Shown here piece by piece: positions 1-7,008 of a stretch of 33,115 nucleotides of DNA. This DNA comes from an uncultured Clostridia bacterium (GTDB lineage Bacteria > Bacillota > Clostridia > TANB77 > CAG-508). A program made the position numbers and the translations under genes. The notes beneath the pieces were generated by a model. It was not told where the DNA came from. It was given only the letters and a program-made list of their open reading frames with translations, and ran no database searches. The stretch lies in contig CANRBU010000003.1 of assembly GCA_947628925.1 (NCBI GenBank), positions 1-33,115 on the forward strand, written 5' to 3'. The stretch's first letter is position 1. Each line of letters begins with the position of its first letter.

Positions 1-674
1 GTTTCCATTTTACTAAATTAAAAAATTTATATAGTATAAGAAATACTGGTTTACAGCCAAAATTAGATAAAAATTCAAAAGCTGTTGGAGATATTAAACC
101 TAAAATATCATTTTCTATAGGAAAGCTTGGAGCAGTGGGACTATTTTTAGAATTTTATAGAGTTTATAGTGACTATAAAAATGGAAATAGATTTCCAAAT
201 CCAAATAAAACAGAAGAATTAGATATGTATGAAGAAATCATGAAATCTAAGTCACTAGAGGATTTTTTGGGTAATAGTGTATATCTTTTATTTGATGGTT
301 CAGAAGTTGAAAATGAAGGTGGAAACACAGGTAATGGTGGAATATATGATGCTTCTACTAGAACAGTTATTGAATCAAATAAATTAAAAGTAGGTTTAAT
401 TAGAAATAACGACACTAAGAAAGTATCTTATTCCATGTACGATTATATTCATTATTTGATGTCTGAAATATCTCAAGAAGAAATTGCTCAAATGCCCGTT
501 ACAATTCAAAAAACTATGGCATTATATTTTAAGGAACGCAATAATGAAATTTCTAAATTTAAGACAGGTAATTTTTCAAAAAAAGATATAGATATGGATA
601 CTTTTTGCAGAGTATGTAAAAAAGATATAGATAAAAGTATTTTCTCTGAAAGAGATGAAGATATAGAGAGATAA
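1..674 (+). CDS. Partial hypothetical protein, 5' end outside window
   Basis: The reading frame is open from the window edge (codons start at base 3) to a TAA at 672-674, about 223 residues. An internal GTG at 135 could be mistaken for a start, but the upstream part reads as protein (FHFTKLKNLYSI, then GLQPKL, then KISFSIGKLGA), so the gene is probably 5'-truncated. The pattern HFT...SI...GL.P at the N-terminus vaguely resembles ADP-ribosyltransferase-like folds such as DarT or RES, but no catalytic set can be identified. It is the only + strand gene left of the integrase and could be host chromosome next to the integration site. No function is assigned. Confidence 0.6.
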   Translation, partial: FHFTKLKNLYSIRNTGLQPKLDKNSKAVGDIKPKISFSIGKLGAVGLFLEFYRVYSDYKNGNRFPNPNKTEELDMYEEIMKSKSLEDFLGNSVYLLFDGSEVENEGGNTGNGGIYDASTRTVIESNKLKVGLIRNNDTKKVSYSMYDYIHYLMSEISQEEIAQMPVTIQKTMALYFKERNNEISKFKTGNFSKKDIDMDTFCRVCKKDIDKSIFSERDEDIER

Positions 675-1018
675 AACATTGCATAAAATCAAAATGTCCG
701 TACATTCAAATAGAGAAAGATGTAAAAAAATGACTAAAATTGAGAATTCTTAAAAATGTTGAAAATATTGATTTTGGAGGAAGTAGGGGGATAGAAGCTG
801 AATTTTAAATAAAAATACATAAATTTATAAAATTTTATAAAAAATGACATTTTGAAAAAAATTATAAATACAAAATTAAAAATATTTTTGTAAAAGAAGA
901 AAATTATATAATAAAATCAAAAATTTAATTAATTGGAAACTATTAAAAATCTATCAAAAATAGCAGAAGAGAGCATAGGAAGATAGATCAAAAGCAGTAT
1001 AAAAAGCAATACATAACA

Positions 1019-1044
1019 TTGCACAAAATCAAAGTTTTGTGCAA
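1019..1044. repeat. Perfect inverted repeat, 10-bp arms
   Basis: TTGCACAAAA at 1019-1028 and TTTTGTGCAA at 1035-1044 flank a 6-base loop. There is no clear T run after it, so an integrase-arm or regulator binding site is as likely as a terminator. The left arm lies inside the second copy of the repeat that also occurs at about 674-690. Confidence 0.6.
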
Positions 1045-1290
1045 ATAAAGATAGGATAAAAATAAAAAACTTGTTATTTTGCTTGTAATATCCATCTTTG
1101 TTGCTATTTGCAATTTTATATAGTCAAACAAGTTATATTAATATTTTGCAAAAACGCTTTTAATTTGATTTATAAGCTTAGCTTTTATAATTTCTTTAAA
1201 TTCTTTTTTAGTTTTATCTAAAATTCTTCTAAGTCTTTATTTTTCAATACTTTCCCGTTTTTTAGACAACAAACTATATTGCTTAAAAAT

Positions 1291-1327
1291 AAAAACGGCT
1301 TAAAATCGATTCTCGTGCGTCGTTTTT
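1291..1327 (+). terminator. Possible rho-independent terminator
   Basis: AAAAACGGC at 1291-1299 can pair with GTCGTTTTT at 1319-1327 (one G-U pair on the + transcript) and runs into a T tract. The loop is long (19 bases), so the call is tentative. No intact gene lies directly upstream on the + strand. Confidence 0.3.
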
Positions 1328-1445
1328 TTGACCATTTTTTCTTGATTGTCCGTAAACCACACTAATACTATAAAAATAGTTAATAAAAAACAATAAATAG
1401 TTTTCTCATTTAAAATAGCATATTTTTTTTAGCTTGTCAACAGTA

Positions 1446-1733
1446 TTACGCAATTTTTTTAAATTTTTCAATATTTTCATCTATAGTATGCTCAGTGACT
1501 GGATTTTGAGCTTCTGAATCTCTATATTGACTAAGTATTTGTTGATAAGTTTCACGTATTAATGAAAGCCTTAAAGCAGCTTCAGGACTTTCAAATTTTT
1601 TCTTTGTTCTTGGATAAATATAATTATAAGTATAACAATAAAATTCTAAACTTCTTAATATTAGATCTACTTGACAATCTAATAAATCTATTGAATTTTT
1701 CCTAATATTATTTGTATCAAAATCTAATTTCAT
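1446..1733 (-). CDS. Small hypothetical protein downstream of integrase
   Basis: A 95-residue acidic, helical protein starts at an ATG preceded by GGAGAG and lies 15 bases after the integrase stop, so it is probably co-transcribed with it. It has no membrane segment and no motif I recognise. The middle is rich in Tyr and Arg/Lys (YNYIYPRTKKKF) and the C-terminus is amphipathic (ENIEKFKKIA). An accessory role in integration or excision can be inferred only from position. Confidence 0.65.
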   Translation of the reverse strand: MKLDFDTNNIRKNSIDLLDCQVDLILRSLEFYCYTYNYIYPRTKKKFESPEAALRLSLIRETYQQILSQYRDSEAQNPVTEHTIDENIEKFKKIA

Positions 1734-1748
1734 AATCTCTCCTATTCC

Positions 1749-2756
1749 CTACCCCGCAACTTTTTCAGATTTTCCATTTTGCATGTCTATATTATTTAAA
1801 GGATTCGCATCTACAGCTTGTTTAACTCTTTCATTACATGTATGAGCGTAAACTGCTGTAGTAGATAGTCGTTCATGCCCTAAAAATTTTTTTACTATTA
1901 ATAAATCTTTTGAAGAATACATGTATATCATAGTTGCTGCTGTATGTCTTAATGTATGTGTTGTATAACCATAATCTTCTACTCCTAATAATTTATAAGC
2001 CTTTTTACAGATATACTTAACAGCTTCTACAGATAGCTTTTTATTATCTTTATATGTAAATAAATAACTATTTATGTCTATTGTTTTTGATTTTCTAACT
2101 TTTTGGTTTATATATGTCAATAAAACCTTTTTGCAATAGCTACTAAAATAAACTGTTCTCTCTTTATTTCCTTTACCTTTTATTATATGAATAGTGTTAG
2201 TATTAAAATTTATATCAATTAATTTTATATTTACTAACTCTCCTACTCTTACTCCTGTACTTAAAAAGGTAGTTAAAATAGCATTATCTCTTATGTAATT
2301 ATGACTATTTGATATATTGAATATTGTTTGAATCTTTCTGGCATTATCTAAAGAAAGATACTTAGGAATACGTCTTATTTCTCCTAAATTTTCTATATCA
2401 GCTGTTGGATTTACTTTAGAATATCCAGCAGGATAAGTAGAAAATAACCATTTATAAAATCTACGGATAGCACATAGTCTTAATTGTCTTGTCCTTGGCA
2501 TATTTTCTCGTGTATTATTTAAAGAAATTAAAAAAGCTATTATTTCATATTCTTTTACACTTGCTAATATAAAGTAATTAAAATCTTGTATTTTTATAGG
2601 AATATCCCTATAATATTTTAAAAATGTAAAAAACATGTTTAATGACGTATTATAACTCCTTATTGTATTCATACTATAATTTTTAATACCTATTAAATAA
2701 TCTAAAAAATTATTAAGAATTTGTGGATTTTTCTCAAAATCAATGTTAATATTCAA
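1749..2756 (-). CDS. int: Tyrosine recombinase / phage integrase (XerC/D-like)
   Basis: The 335-residue protein has a SAM-like N-terminal DNA-binding domain (about 10-100, with the typical YSMNTIRSYNTSLNMFFTFL) and a C-terminal catalytic domain. The conserved set is visible: Arg in STGVRVGEL, Lys in the beta-hairpin KGKGNKER, HTLRHTAA (His-x-x-Arg), His in FLGHERLSTT and the nucleophile Tyr in TTAVYAH. It should cut and rejoin attP/attB. The start is TTG at 2756, placed correctly after AAGGAG and supported by a consensus promoter just upstream. It faces away from the structural genes' 3' end, as in many prophages. Function is confident; the attachment site is not identified. Confidence 0.93.
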   Translation of the reverse strand: MNINIDFEKNPQILNNFLDYLIGIKNYSMNTIRSYNTSLNMFFTFLKYYRDIPIKIQDFNYFILASVKEYEIIAFLISLNNTRENMPRTRQLRLCAIRRFYKWLFSTYPAGYSKVNPTADIENLGEIRRIPKYLSLDNARKIQTIFNISNSHNYIRDNAILTTFLSTGVRVGELVNIKLIDINFNTNTIHIIKGKGNKERTVYFSSYCKKVLLTYINQKVRKSKTIDINSYLFTYKDNKKLSVEAVKYICKKAYKLLGVEDYGYTTHTLRHTAATMIYMYSSKDLLIVKKFLGHERLSTTAVYAHTCNERVKQAVDANPLNNIDMQNGKSEKVAG

Positions 2757-2790
2757 TTTTTTTCTCCTTTCTATTTTATGTCTACCTTAT

Positions 2791-2819
2791 ATTATAACAC
2801 ACTCGCAGTGCAATTGCAA
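2791..2819 (-). promoter_or_regulatory. Promoter of the integrase gene
   Basis: On the - strand, TTGCAA (2814-2819) and TATAAT (2791-2796) are separated by exactly 17 bases, which predicts a start near 2784 and a short leader to the TTG start at 2756. The -35 box overlaps a perfect palindrome TGCAATTGCA (2809-2818), a plausible operator. Confidence 0.75.
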
Positions 2820-2833
2820 CTGATATGTAAAAA

Positions 2834-2860
2834 AAACATAGCTTGTTATTGGCTATGTTT
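2834..2860 (-). terminator. Terminator overlapping the end of the AbrB-like gene
   Basis: AAACATAGC (- strand, 2860-2852) and GCTATGTTT (2842-2834) form a 9-bp stem with a 9-base loop, followed by a T run. The stop codon of the upstream gene (2846-2848) lies in the loop, so the last codons form one arm of the terminator. It insulates the integrase promoter just downstream. Confidence 0.85.
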
Positions 2861-3166
2861 CTTTATTATTATCTCGTTTTTCTTTTCATTCATTGATATT
2901 TCAACAAATTGAGCACTCTTTAATTCTGATGAAATTCCCAAATTTTTTATAAACTTTGCTGGTATTGTTATCTGTAATCTTTTATCATCTTTACGTTTAT
3001 ATACTTTTATTATTTTAGTATTTTTCATGTTTTTTATTCGTTCATCATCTTTTATTAAGTTTGTTATATATGTTCTGGAATATCCTTTTAATCTAGCTAT
3101 CTCTGAATAATTTTTGCCTTGCAAATATAAATTTATACAATCTTCTTTTAATTGTTCCCTATCCAT
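2846..3166 (-). CDS. HTH plus AbrB/SpoVT-like DNA-binding regulator
   Basis: About 106 residues from the ATG at 3166. An earlier ATG at 3184 sits almost at the predicted transcription start, while the 3166 ATG has a well-spaced AGAGGT. Residues about 1-45 contain a helix-turn-helix (NYSEIARLKGYSRTYITNLI). Residues about 60-105 (DDKRLQITIPAKFIKNLGIS, then VEISMNEKKNEIIIKK) look like a swapped-hairpin AbrB/SpoVT domain, where L-Q-I-T-I-P-A-K-F is typical. Such proteins are transcriptional regulators. Its position between the integrase and the Cro/CI-like gene suggests a role in lysogeny control. The combination is inferred from motifs only. Confidence 0.7.
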   Translation of the reverse strand: MDREQLKEDCINLYLQGKNYSEIARLKGYSRTYITNLIKDDERIKNMKNTKIIKVYKRKDDKRLQITIPAKFIKNLGISSELKSAQFVEISMNEKKNEIIIKKHSQ

Positions 3167-3190
3167 ATTATTATACCTCTCCATAAATGT

Positions 3191-3219
3191 ATTATAATAA
3201 AAAAAACCATTTTTGTAAA
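3191..3219 (-). promoter_or_regulatory. Promoter of the AbrB-like gene
   Basis: TTTACA (3214-3219) and TATAAT (3191-3196) on the - strand have a 17-base spacer. The promoter overlaps the terminator of the preceding Cro/CI-like gene, so one stretch ends one transcript and starts the next. Confidence 0.7.
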
Positions 3220-3226
3220 TGGCTTT
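3203..3226 (-). terminator. Terminator of the Cro/CI-like gene
   Basis: On the - strand AAAGCCATTT and AAATGGTTTT pair with one G-U pair and a 4-base loop, and the stem runs into eight T residues. It lies about 50 bases after the stop of the frameshifted HTH gene at 3275. Confidence 0.75.
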
Positions 3227-3274
3227 TTGAGTAAATCATATTATTAATATGAGTTTTTATATTAATAATGATAT

Positions 3275-3515
3275 TTATTGTGGTATATATTCAATAATAT
3301 CATTCATAGAACAGTTTAAATAATCACAAATTCTTGACATCACAGACAAATCAATTCGCTGTAAACAACCAGTAGTCAATCTTTTGATTACAACATATTC
3401 TATATCTAAATCTTGTATTATTTTATTCATAGTTATATTATTGTCTTTTAACACTTTTCCAAGCTTAAATAAATAGTAACCGTTTTTTACACTTAACCTT
3501 TACTACATTATACAT
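3275..3515 (-). CDS. Cro/CI-like HTH regulator, requires +1 shift at CGG
   Basis: No single frame encodes it. From the ATG at 3515 (GAGAGGG upstream) the 0-frame reads 11 residues (MYNVVKVKCKK), then CGG, and stops at TAA after four more codons. If the C of CGG (3482) is skipped, the +1 frame reads 68 residues to TAA at 3275: GYYLFKLGKVLKDNNITM, then NKIIQDLDIEYVVIKRLTT, then LQRIDLSVMSRICDYLN and NDIIEYIPQ. This is a complete small XRE-type HTH domain of the kind found in many Firmicute phages. The +1 frame alone has no ATG, GTG or TTG start before the domain; it is preceded by stops TAG TAA. Total about 79 residues. It probably controls lysogeny or the divergent membrane genes. See the linked shift sites in terL and the endolysin gene. 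Confidence 0.75.
3480..3482 (-). other. +1 shift site (AAA-CGG-T) in the HTH gene
   Basis: CGG is codon 12. The 0-frame ends five codons later at TAA. Skipping C gives GGT (Gly) and the HTH frame. Confidence 0.65.
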
Positions 3516-3536
3516 AAGTAATCCCTCTCTATGAAT

Positions 3537-3542
3537 ATTATA
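3537..3542 (-). promoter_or_regulatory. Candidate -10 box of the HTH gene
   Basis: TATAAT on the - strand lies about 22 bases upstream of the ATG at 3515. No good -35 box is visible at 16-18 bases, so it may need an activator. It sits back to back with the + strand promoter at 3559-3587. Confidence 0.4.
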
Positions 3543-3558
3543 AATTTATTTTTTTCTC

Positions 3559-3587
3559 TTGACTACTATATGTGCATACAGTATAAT
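3559..3587 (+). promoter_or_regulatory. Consensus promoter of the + strand membrane genes
   Basis: TTGACT (3559-3564), a 17-base spacer and TATAAT (3582-3587) give a near-perfect sigma-A promoter, about 50 bases before the ATG at 3638. It diverges from the HTH gene, the geometry of a lysogeny or conversion control region. Confidence 0.85.
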
Positions 3588-3637
3588 GTAATTGTAATAA
3601 ACAAGAGAAAAATGTAAAAAAAAGGGGAAAAAAACAT

Positions 3638-4180
3638 ATGAAAAAGAAAGTATTTATAGTATTGGTTTTATTATTCGTATTTATACCTACTTGTGTTTTA
3701 GCTGTTTCATCAAAAACAATTAAAAGTGAAATACCTGTTAATTTTATTTTAGTCATGACATTTTTGATAATATTTTGGTTTATATCTTATCGTATTTATG
3801 CCCAATTATATAGAAAATATCAACAAGCTGTTTCCAGCTATGCTGCTAGAATATTTCAAGTGTATCAATTGAAAGCTGAAAAAATAGGTGATTTACTTTA
3901 TGTGGCTTTAAGCTGTAAACGTGCAATACAATTTAATATGATAGTCCTTATTTTTCTATACATTGTAAAAGTAAGATTCCTAATCATACTGGCTTTAGTT
4001 TATTTTATCTTAATTACTATAGTAGATGTTATTCAATTTATTATATCTACTATTACTGAGTTGGATAACAGTTTGAGAACTAAAGAATTTGACCAAAGCA
4101 CCTGGTCTGTTATGTTATCAAAATTTTTAATGGAATTATGCAATATTATAACAATATCTACACTATTCACTTTTCTATAA
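3638..4180 (+). CDS. Membrane protein, candidate lysogenic-conversion gene
   Basis: 180 residues, start supported by AAAGGGG. A cleavable-type signal or first membrane segment (residues 4-23, VFIVLVLLFVFIPTCVLA) is followed by hydrophobic segments at about 34-52 (FILVMTFLIIFWFISY), 100-140 (MIVLIFLYIVKV, then FLIILALVYFILITIV) and a hydrophobic C-terminus. No enzyme motif is seen. With its neighbour it forms a two-gene operon on the strand opposite to all phage late genes, with its own promoter and a shared terminator. This arrangement is typical of genes expressed in the lysogen, such as superinfection-exclusion proteins. That role is inferred from context only. Confidence 0.75.
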   Translation: MKKKVFIVLVLLFVFIPTCVLAVSSKTIKSEIPVNFILVMTFLIIFWFISYRIYAQLYRKYQQAVSSYAARIFQVYQLKAEKIGDLLYVALSCKRAIQFNMIVLIFLYIVKVRFLIILALVYFILITIVDVIQFIISTITELDNSLRTKEFDQSTWSVMLSKFLMELCNIITISTLFTFL

Positions 4181-4198
4181 ACAAAGGAGAAAAAATAT

Positions 4199-4597
4199 AT
4201 GAAAGAGATAATAAAAAAAATACCAAATTGGCTTAGATACATTTTAGCTATTCCATTAAGCATTGTAGGTGCATACGCTTTAGAATTCTTATTTCTGTTT
4301 TTTGCTGCTATGAGTGGAGATTATAATACTGATTTATTTATACTAATAGAACGTTACATTATTGTAAATGTAGCTACATATTTTTTCTTTTTTTATTTTC
4401 TAAATATAATACTACCTGCATATCAATTTCAATTTACTTGTGGAATAAGTGTTTTGCTGGGAGCTTTATATTGTATGGCTTTTGGAATGTATATTACATT
4501 AGGAATAAATTTTGATGTGATTTCCTTTATTCTTGGAATGCTAACATTTATCATAAATCCATATTTAAGTTATAATAAATATTTTGATAAGGACTAG
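4199..4597 (+). CDS. Membrane protein, second gene of the conversion operon
   Basis: 132 residues after AAAGGAG, 18 bases downstream of the preceding membrane-protein gene. A short basic N-terminus (MKEIIKKIPNWLRY) leads into about four membrane segments: 14-38, 50-70 (NVATYFFFFYFLNIILP), 78-100 and 104-122. It ends in charged residues (NKYFDKD). No family recognised. It is probably made with the 3638-4180 product and may act with it in the lysogen membrane. The TAG stop forms part of the terminator stem that follows. Confidence 0.75.
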   Translation: MKEIIKKIPNWLRYILAIPLSIVGAYALEFLFLFFAAMSGDYNTDLFILIERYIIVNVATYFFFFYFLNIILPAYQFQFTCGISVLLGALYCMAFGMYITLGINFDVISFILGMLTFIINPYLSYNKYFDKD

Positions 4598-4614
4598 GTA
4601 AAACAACCTAGCCC
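4591..4614. terminator. Bidirectional terminator between convergent operons
   Basis: GGACTAGGT (4591-4599) and ACCTAGCCC (4606-4614) pair with one mismatch around a 6-base loop. T-rich sequence follows on the + strand (TTTTATTTTTTT). It separates the + strand membrane operon from the - strand late operon, whose last gene ends at 4625. The core CTAGGT...ACCTAG recurs elsewhere in the window. Confidence 0.75.
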
Positions 4615-4624
4615 TTTTATTTTT

Positions 4625-5857
4625 TTAATATCCTGTTGTCCAGCCTGCTTCTTGAAATGCTGTATAATTTGACAATGATTCGCATTTTGTTGCCTGTTCT
4701 TGTGATAATCCAATGTCAGATAAAGTTTTATTAGAAACTTGTGATTTTGTACACATATCCAATATATTGTTTAAGCTGTCATCTGATAAGCTGTTACAAT
4801 TAGTAAACATACTAAACATATTAGTAACTTGAGCAGTATTTAATTTTGGTATTGTTGTAAGATTAGAACAATCATTAAACATATAACTCATATCAGCAAC
4901 TTGAGATGTATCTAATTCTGGTATTTCTGTAAGAGTAGAACAACCATTAAACATACTAGTCATATTAGTAACTTGAGCAGTATTTAATTGTGGTATTGTT
5001 GTGAGATTAGAACAATAACTAAACATATAACTCATATCAGCAACTTGAGATGTATCTAATTCTGGTATTTCTGTAAGATTAGAACAACCATTAAACATAC
5101 TACTCATTTCAGTAACATGAGATGTATTTAATTCTGGTATTGCTATAAGATTATTACAATTAACAAACATACAACCCATATTAGTAACTTGAGCAGTATT
5201 TAATTGTGGTATTGTTGTAAGATTATTACACATATTAAACATATAACGCATATCAGTAACTTGAGATGTATCTAATTCTGGTATTTCTGTAAGAGTAGAA
5301 CAACCATTAAACATATGCCCCATATCAGTAACTTGAGATGTATCTAATTCTGGTATTTCTGTAAGAGTAGAACAATCCTGAAACATACCATTCATATTAG
5401 TAACTTGAGCAGTATCTAATTGTGGTATTGTTGTAATTAATAAAGATTTAAACAAACCAGAAGCATCTGTTAATTCTGAACAATCAATTGATGGTATTGA
5501 TTTAAAGATATTTTTATTATCATCTGTTAGTTTCATATTAAAATACTTACTTAAAATCTCTTCTTCACTTGAACCTCCTCCACCACCAGAAGAAGCATTT
5601 ACTACTTTTATTAATAATGCTCCATCTTCAACTTGAACATTTTTTAAGATGCTTTCTGATACTGGAATTGGCTCAGTTTCGTTATTATTTACTTTTATTT
5701 CTGTTGGTTCTAATTCAACAGGAACAGGATTATCCGTTGTATTATTGATTGTTACTTCCCCACCTCCTGCATTTTCGCCTTCATTCGCTACACAAATCGC
5801 ACCGTTTTTTACTTTTACATTTTCTAATTCTCCTTTTTCATTAAACCCTTTTAACAT
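4625..5857 (-). CDS. BspA-like (DUF285) repeat protein, likely phage adhesin
   Basis: About 410 residues from the ATG at 5857, which has AGGAGG 8 bases upstream (a TTG six bases earlier is too close). The first 90 residues (MLKGFNEKGELENVKVK, then GAICVANEG) resemble N-termini of phage tail or decoration proteins. A Ser/Gly linker (about 89-97, SSGGGGGSS) follows. Then come nine perfect-length 24-residue units of the form T-x-I-P-x-L-x-T-x-x-V-T-x-M-x-x-MF-x-x-C-x-x-L, ending in a unique C-terminus with the motif FQEAGWTTGY. BspA-like leucine-rich repeats bind host proteins in bacterial surface proteins. Here, after the lysis genes, receptor binding or display by the lysogen are both possible. 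No signal peptide or LPXTG motif is seen, which favours a virion protein. Confidence 0.8.
   Translation of the reverse strand: MLKGFNEKGELENVKVKNGAICVANEGENAGGGEVTINNTTDNPVPVELEPTEIKVNNNETEPIPVSESILKNVQVEDGALLIKVVNASSGGGGGSSEEEILSKYFNMKLTDDNKNIFKSIPSIDCSELTDASGLFKSLLITTIPQLDTAQVTNMNGMFQDCSTLTEIPELDTSQVTDMGHMFNGCSTLTEIPELDTSQVTDMRYMFNMCNNLTTIPQLNTAQVTNMGCMFVNCNNLIAIPELNTSHVTEMSSMFNGCSNLTEIPELDTSQVADMSYMFSYCSNLTTIPQLNTAQVTNMTSMFNGCSTLTEIPELDTSQVADMSYMFNDCSNLTTIPKLNTAQVTNMFSMFTNCNSLSDDSLNNILDMCTKSQVSNKTLSDIGLSQEQATKCESLSNYTAFQEAGWTTGY
4787..5434 (-). repeat. Nine tandem 72-bp coding repeats
   Basis: The repeat block spans 648 bases, exactly 9 x 72. Units alternate between TTIPQL..TAQVTNM and TEIPEL.TSQVTDM types, so copy number could change in steps of one or two units without breaking the frame. 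Confidence 0.9.
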
Positions 5858-5870
5858 AATCAAATCCTCC

Positions 5871-6525
5871 TTATTTATAATTACAATTTATCATATAACC
5901 TTCTTTTCCATTTACTCTTATTTTTACTTTATCCCATGTATAACCATTATTATTTGCTACGCCTGGTTGTAAAACATATAAAGTAGTATTTGCAATATAT
6001 AATGTTGCACTTGCAGAAGTATTTGGCTCACTTCTCAAATTAGTGTTTCGTGCTAATGTTTTTAATACCGGAGCAGTAGTATTATTACTTTGTGTTTGAA
6101 AATCGCTTGAATTGTAGCTTCCAACTTTATTTGGTATACCCATATAATCTGCTGGATTGCTATTATCAGCATATTTATTGCTGCTATTTCGTATCTCAAA
6201 ATGCAAGTGTTTTCCTGTACTGTTACCTGTATTGCCCATTATTCCTAAATGAGTAGTACGACTTATTTTTTGTCCTACTGAACATGTTATCTTACTTAAA
6301 TGACAATACCAGTGATATTTATTATCAGGAGCTTTCACTACAACAAAGTTACCATAGCTTTTGTCATATCCTGTTCTTACAACTGTTCCATCACATGTAC
6401 CATAAATAATATCATTGTCACAAACTAAGTCTATGCCTGTATGCCAGCCACAAGTCCAGTTGCCTTTTCTTTTGTATTCGCATGTTACTTTAAAGTTTCC
6501 GTGTCAATGGAATATTTGTCGCCAT
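5871..6525 (-). CDS. M23 endopeptidase endolysin with SH3 domain, requires +1 shift at CGG
   Basis: The whole enzyme is readable only with a +1 shift. From the ATG at 6525 (GAGGT upstream, inside the holin gene) the 0-frame gives MATNIPLT, then CGG AAA CTT TAA. Skipping C at 6501 gives GNFKVTCEYKRKGNW, then GWHTGIDLVCDND and on to TAA at 5871, about 217 residues. The M23 (LytM/lysostaphin-type) zinc ligands are visible: H and D in GWHTGID, and the second histidine set in KHLHFEI. A bacterial SH3 domain (from LARNTNLRSEPN to the end) should bind cell wall. Without the shift, the first usable start in the long frame (GTG at 6338) loses the HTGID ligands, so the product would be inactive. The gene overlaps the holin gene, a usual lysis cassette. 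It cleaves peptide cross-bridges or stems of peptidoglycan. Confidence 0.85.
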
Positions 6526-6709
6526 TTTCTTGTACCTCGCTTTCTTCTTTTTTTCTTGTAAAAAAGTATGTCATGACTGCACCATATGAACTACTAAAAA
6601 TCATCAAAACTTCTTTGTTTATTTCAAACTGTACAAATAATAATGCTACCATAGCAATAGTCATAACAACAGTCACAAAACTTTTTACATCTACCCATGC
6701 TTTTTTCAA
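6485..6709 (-). CDS. Holin-like small membrane protein
   Basis: 74 residues with hydrophobic segments at about 10-28 (FVTVVMTIAMVALLFVQF) and 34-50 (LMIFSSSYGAVMTYFF), then a charged tail (TRKKEESEVQENGDK). Size, two membrane segments, basic-acidic tail and overlap with the endolysin start identify a holin, which would form lesions in the cytoplasmic membrane at the end of infection. Its last 13 codons overlap the endolysin 5' end, so the endolysin may be translationally coupled to it. Confidence 0.75.
   Translation of the reverse strand: MKKAWVDVKSFVTVVMTIAMVALLFVQFEINKEVLMIFSSSYGAVMTYFFTRKKEESEVQENGDKYSIDTETLK
6499..6501 (-). other. +1 shift site (ACA-CGG-A) in the endolysin gene
   Basis: CGG is codon 9. 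The 0-frame terminates at TAA (6490-6492) two codons later. Skipping C gives GGA (Gly) and the M23 frame. The +1 frame upstream of the site ends at a TGA and has no start codon. Confidence 0.75.
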
Positions 6710-6750
6710 ACTGCTCCACCTCCTCTATTTTTTATTAAGATTATTAAAAA

Positions 6751-6987
6751 CTATTTACTAATAAGGACGTCTTCAATTTCCTGTCTTACAGCTTTAAAAT
6801 CTCCATTTCCTATTTTGTTTTCAATAAAATGATTAAGCATAACTTTCGTAGCTTTTAGGTTTATTCTTGTCATTTTGTCATTGACTTCTATTTTTTGATA
6901 TATCTTAAATAGAAACCATAAAACTCCTAGTATCGGTAGCACAATTCCAATAAGCCCTGCTAGTTGTCCAAGTGTGATTTGTTCCAA
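6751..6987 (-). CDS. Small membrane protein, holin/XhlA-like
   Basis: 78 residues: one N-terminal membrane segment (about 6-27, LGQLAGLIGIVLPILGVLWFLF) followed by a charged helical tail (IYQKIEVNDKMTRINLKATK...). This is the reverse topology of XhlA, which has the tail first. Lying 41 bases upstream of the holin gene, it is likely a second lysis protein (co-holin or antiholin). The start ATG has GGAGATGAG upstream. No enzymatic motif. Confidence 0.65.
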   Translation of the reverse strand: MEQITLGQLAGLIGIVLPILGVLWFLFKIYQKIEVNDKMTRINLKATKVMLNHFIENKIGNGDFKAVRQEIEDVLISK

Positions 6988-7008
6988 TATTCCTCATCTC
7001 CTTTTTCT

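Larger units (their letters stand above)
675..1445. other. Gene-poor left flank with repeats and coding-like debris
   Basis: This 770-base AT-rich stretch has no intact gene. It holds a direct repeat (AACATTGCA-AAAATCAAA at about 674-690 and 1016-1034), a perfect 10-bp inverted repeat at 1019-1044 and a terminator-like stem at 1291-1327. On the - strand, between about 1420 and 1140, short coding-like runs appear in different frames (a hydrophobic run FLLTIFIVLVWF, later LDKTKKEFKEIIKAKL). They can be joined only by assuming single-base changes in T runs, so this may be a decayed gene. Its place beside the integrase makes it the likeliest location for an attachment site, but no core can be named without the other end. 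Confidence 0.5.

Noticed and set aside
1140..1420. A frameshifted small membrane-protein gene on the - strand
   Set aside because: Joining the coding-like runs needs several changes in T runs and there is no clear domain; kept only as possible debris.
1140..1420. A further CGG shift site near 1250
   Set aside because: A CGG can be read there in one frame, but no identifiable protein exists on either side, so it does not count as evidence.
4787..5434. Regular repeats resembling a CRISPR array
   Set aside because: The 72-bp units are in frame and encode BspA-like repeats without unique spacers; no cas genes are present.
5871..6338. A short endolysin beginning at GTG 6338
   Set aside because: It would lack the HTGID zinc ligands; the upstream sequence encodes the missing part of the M23 domain.
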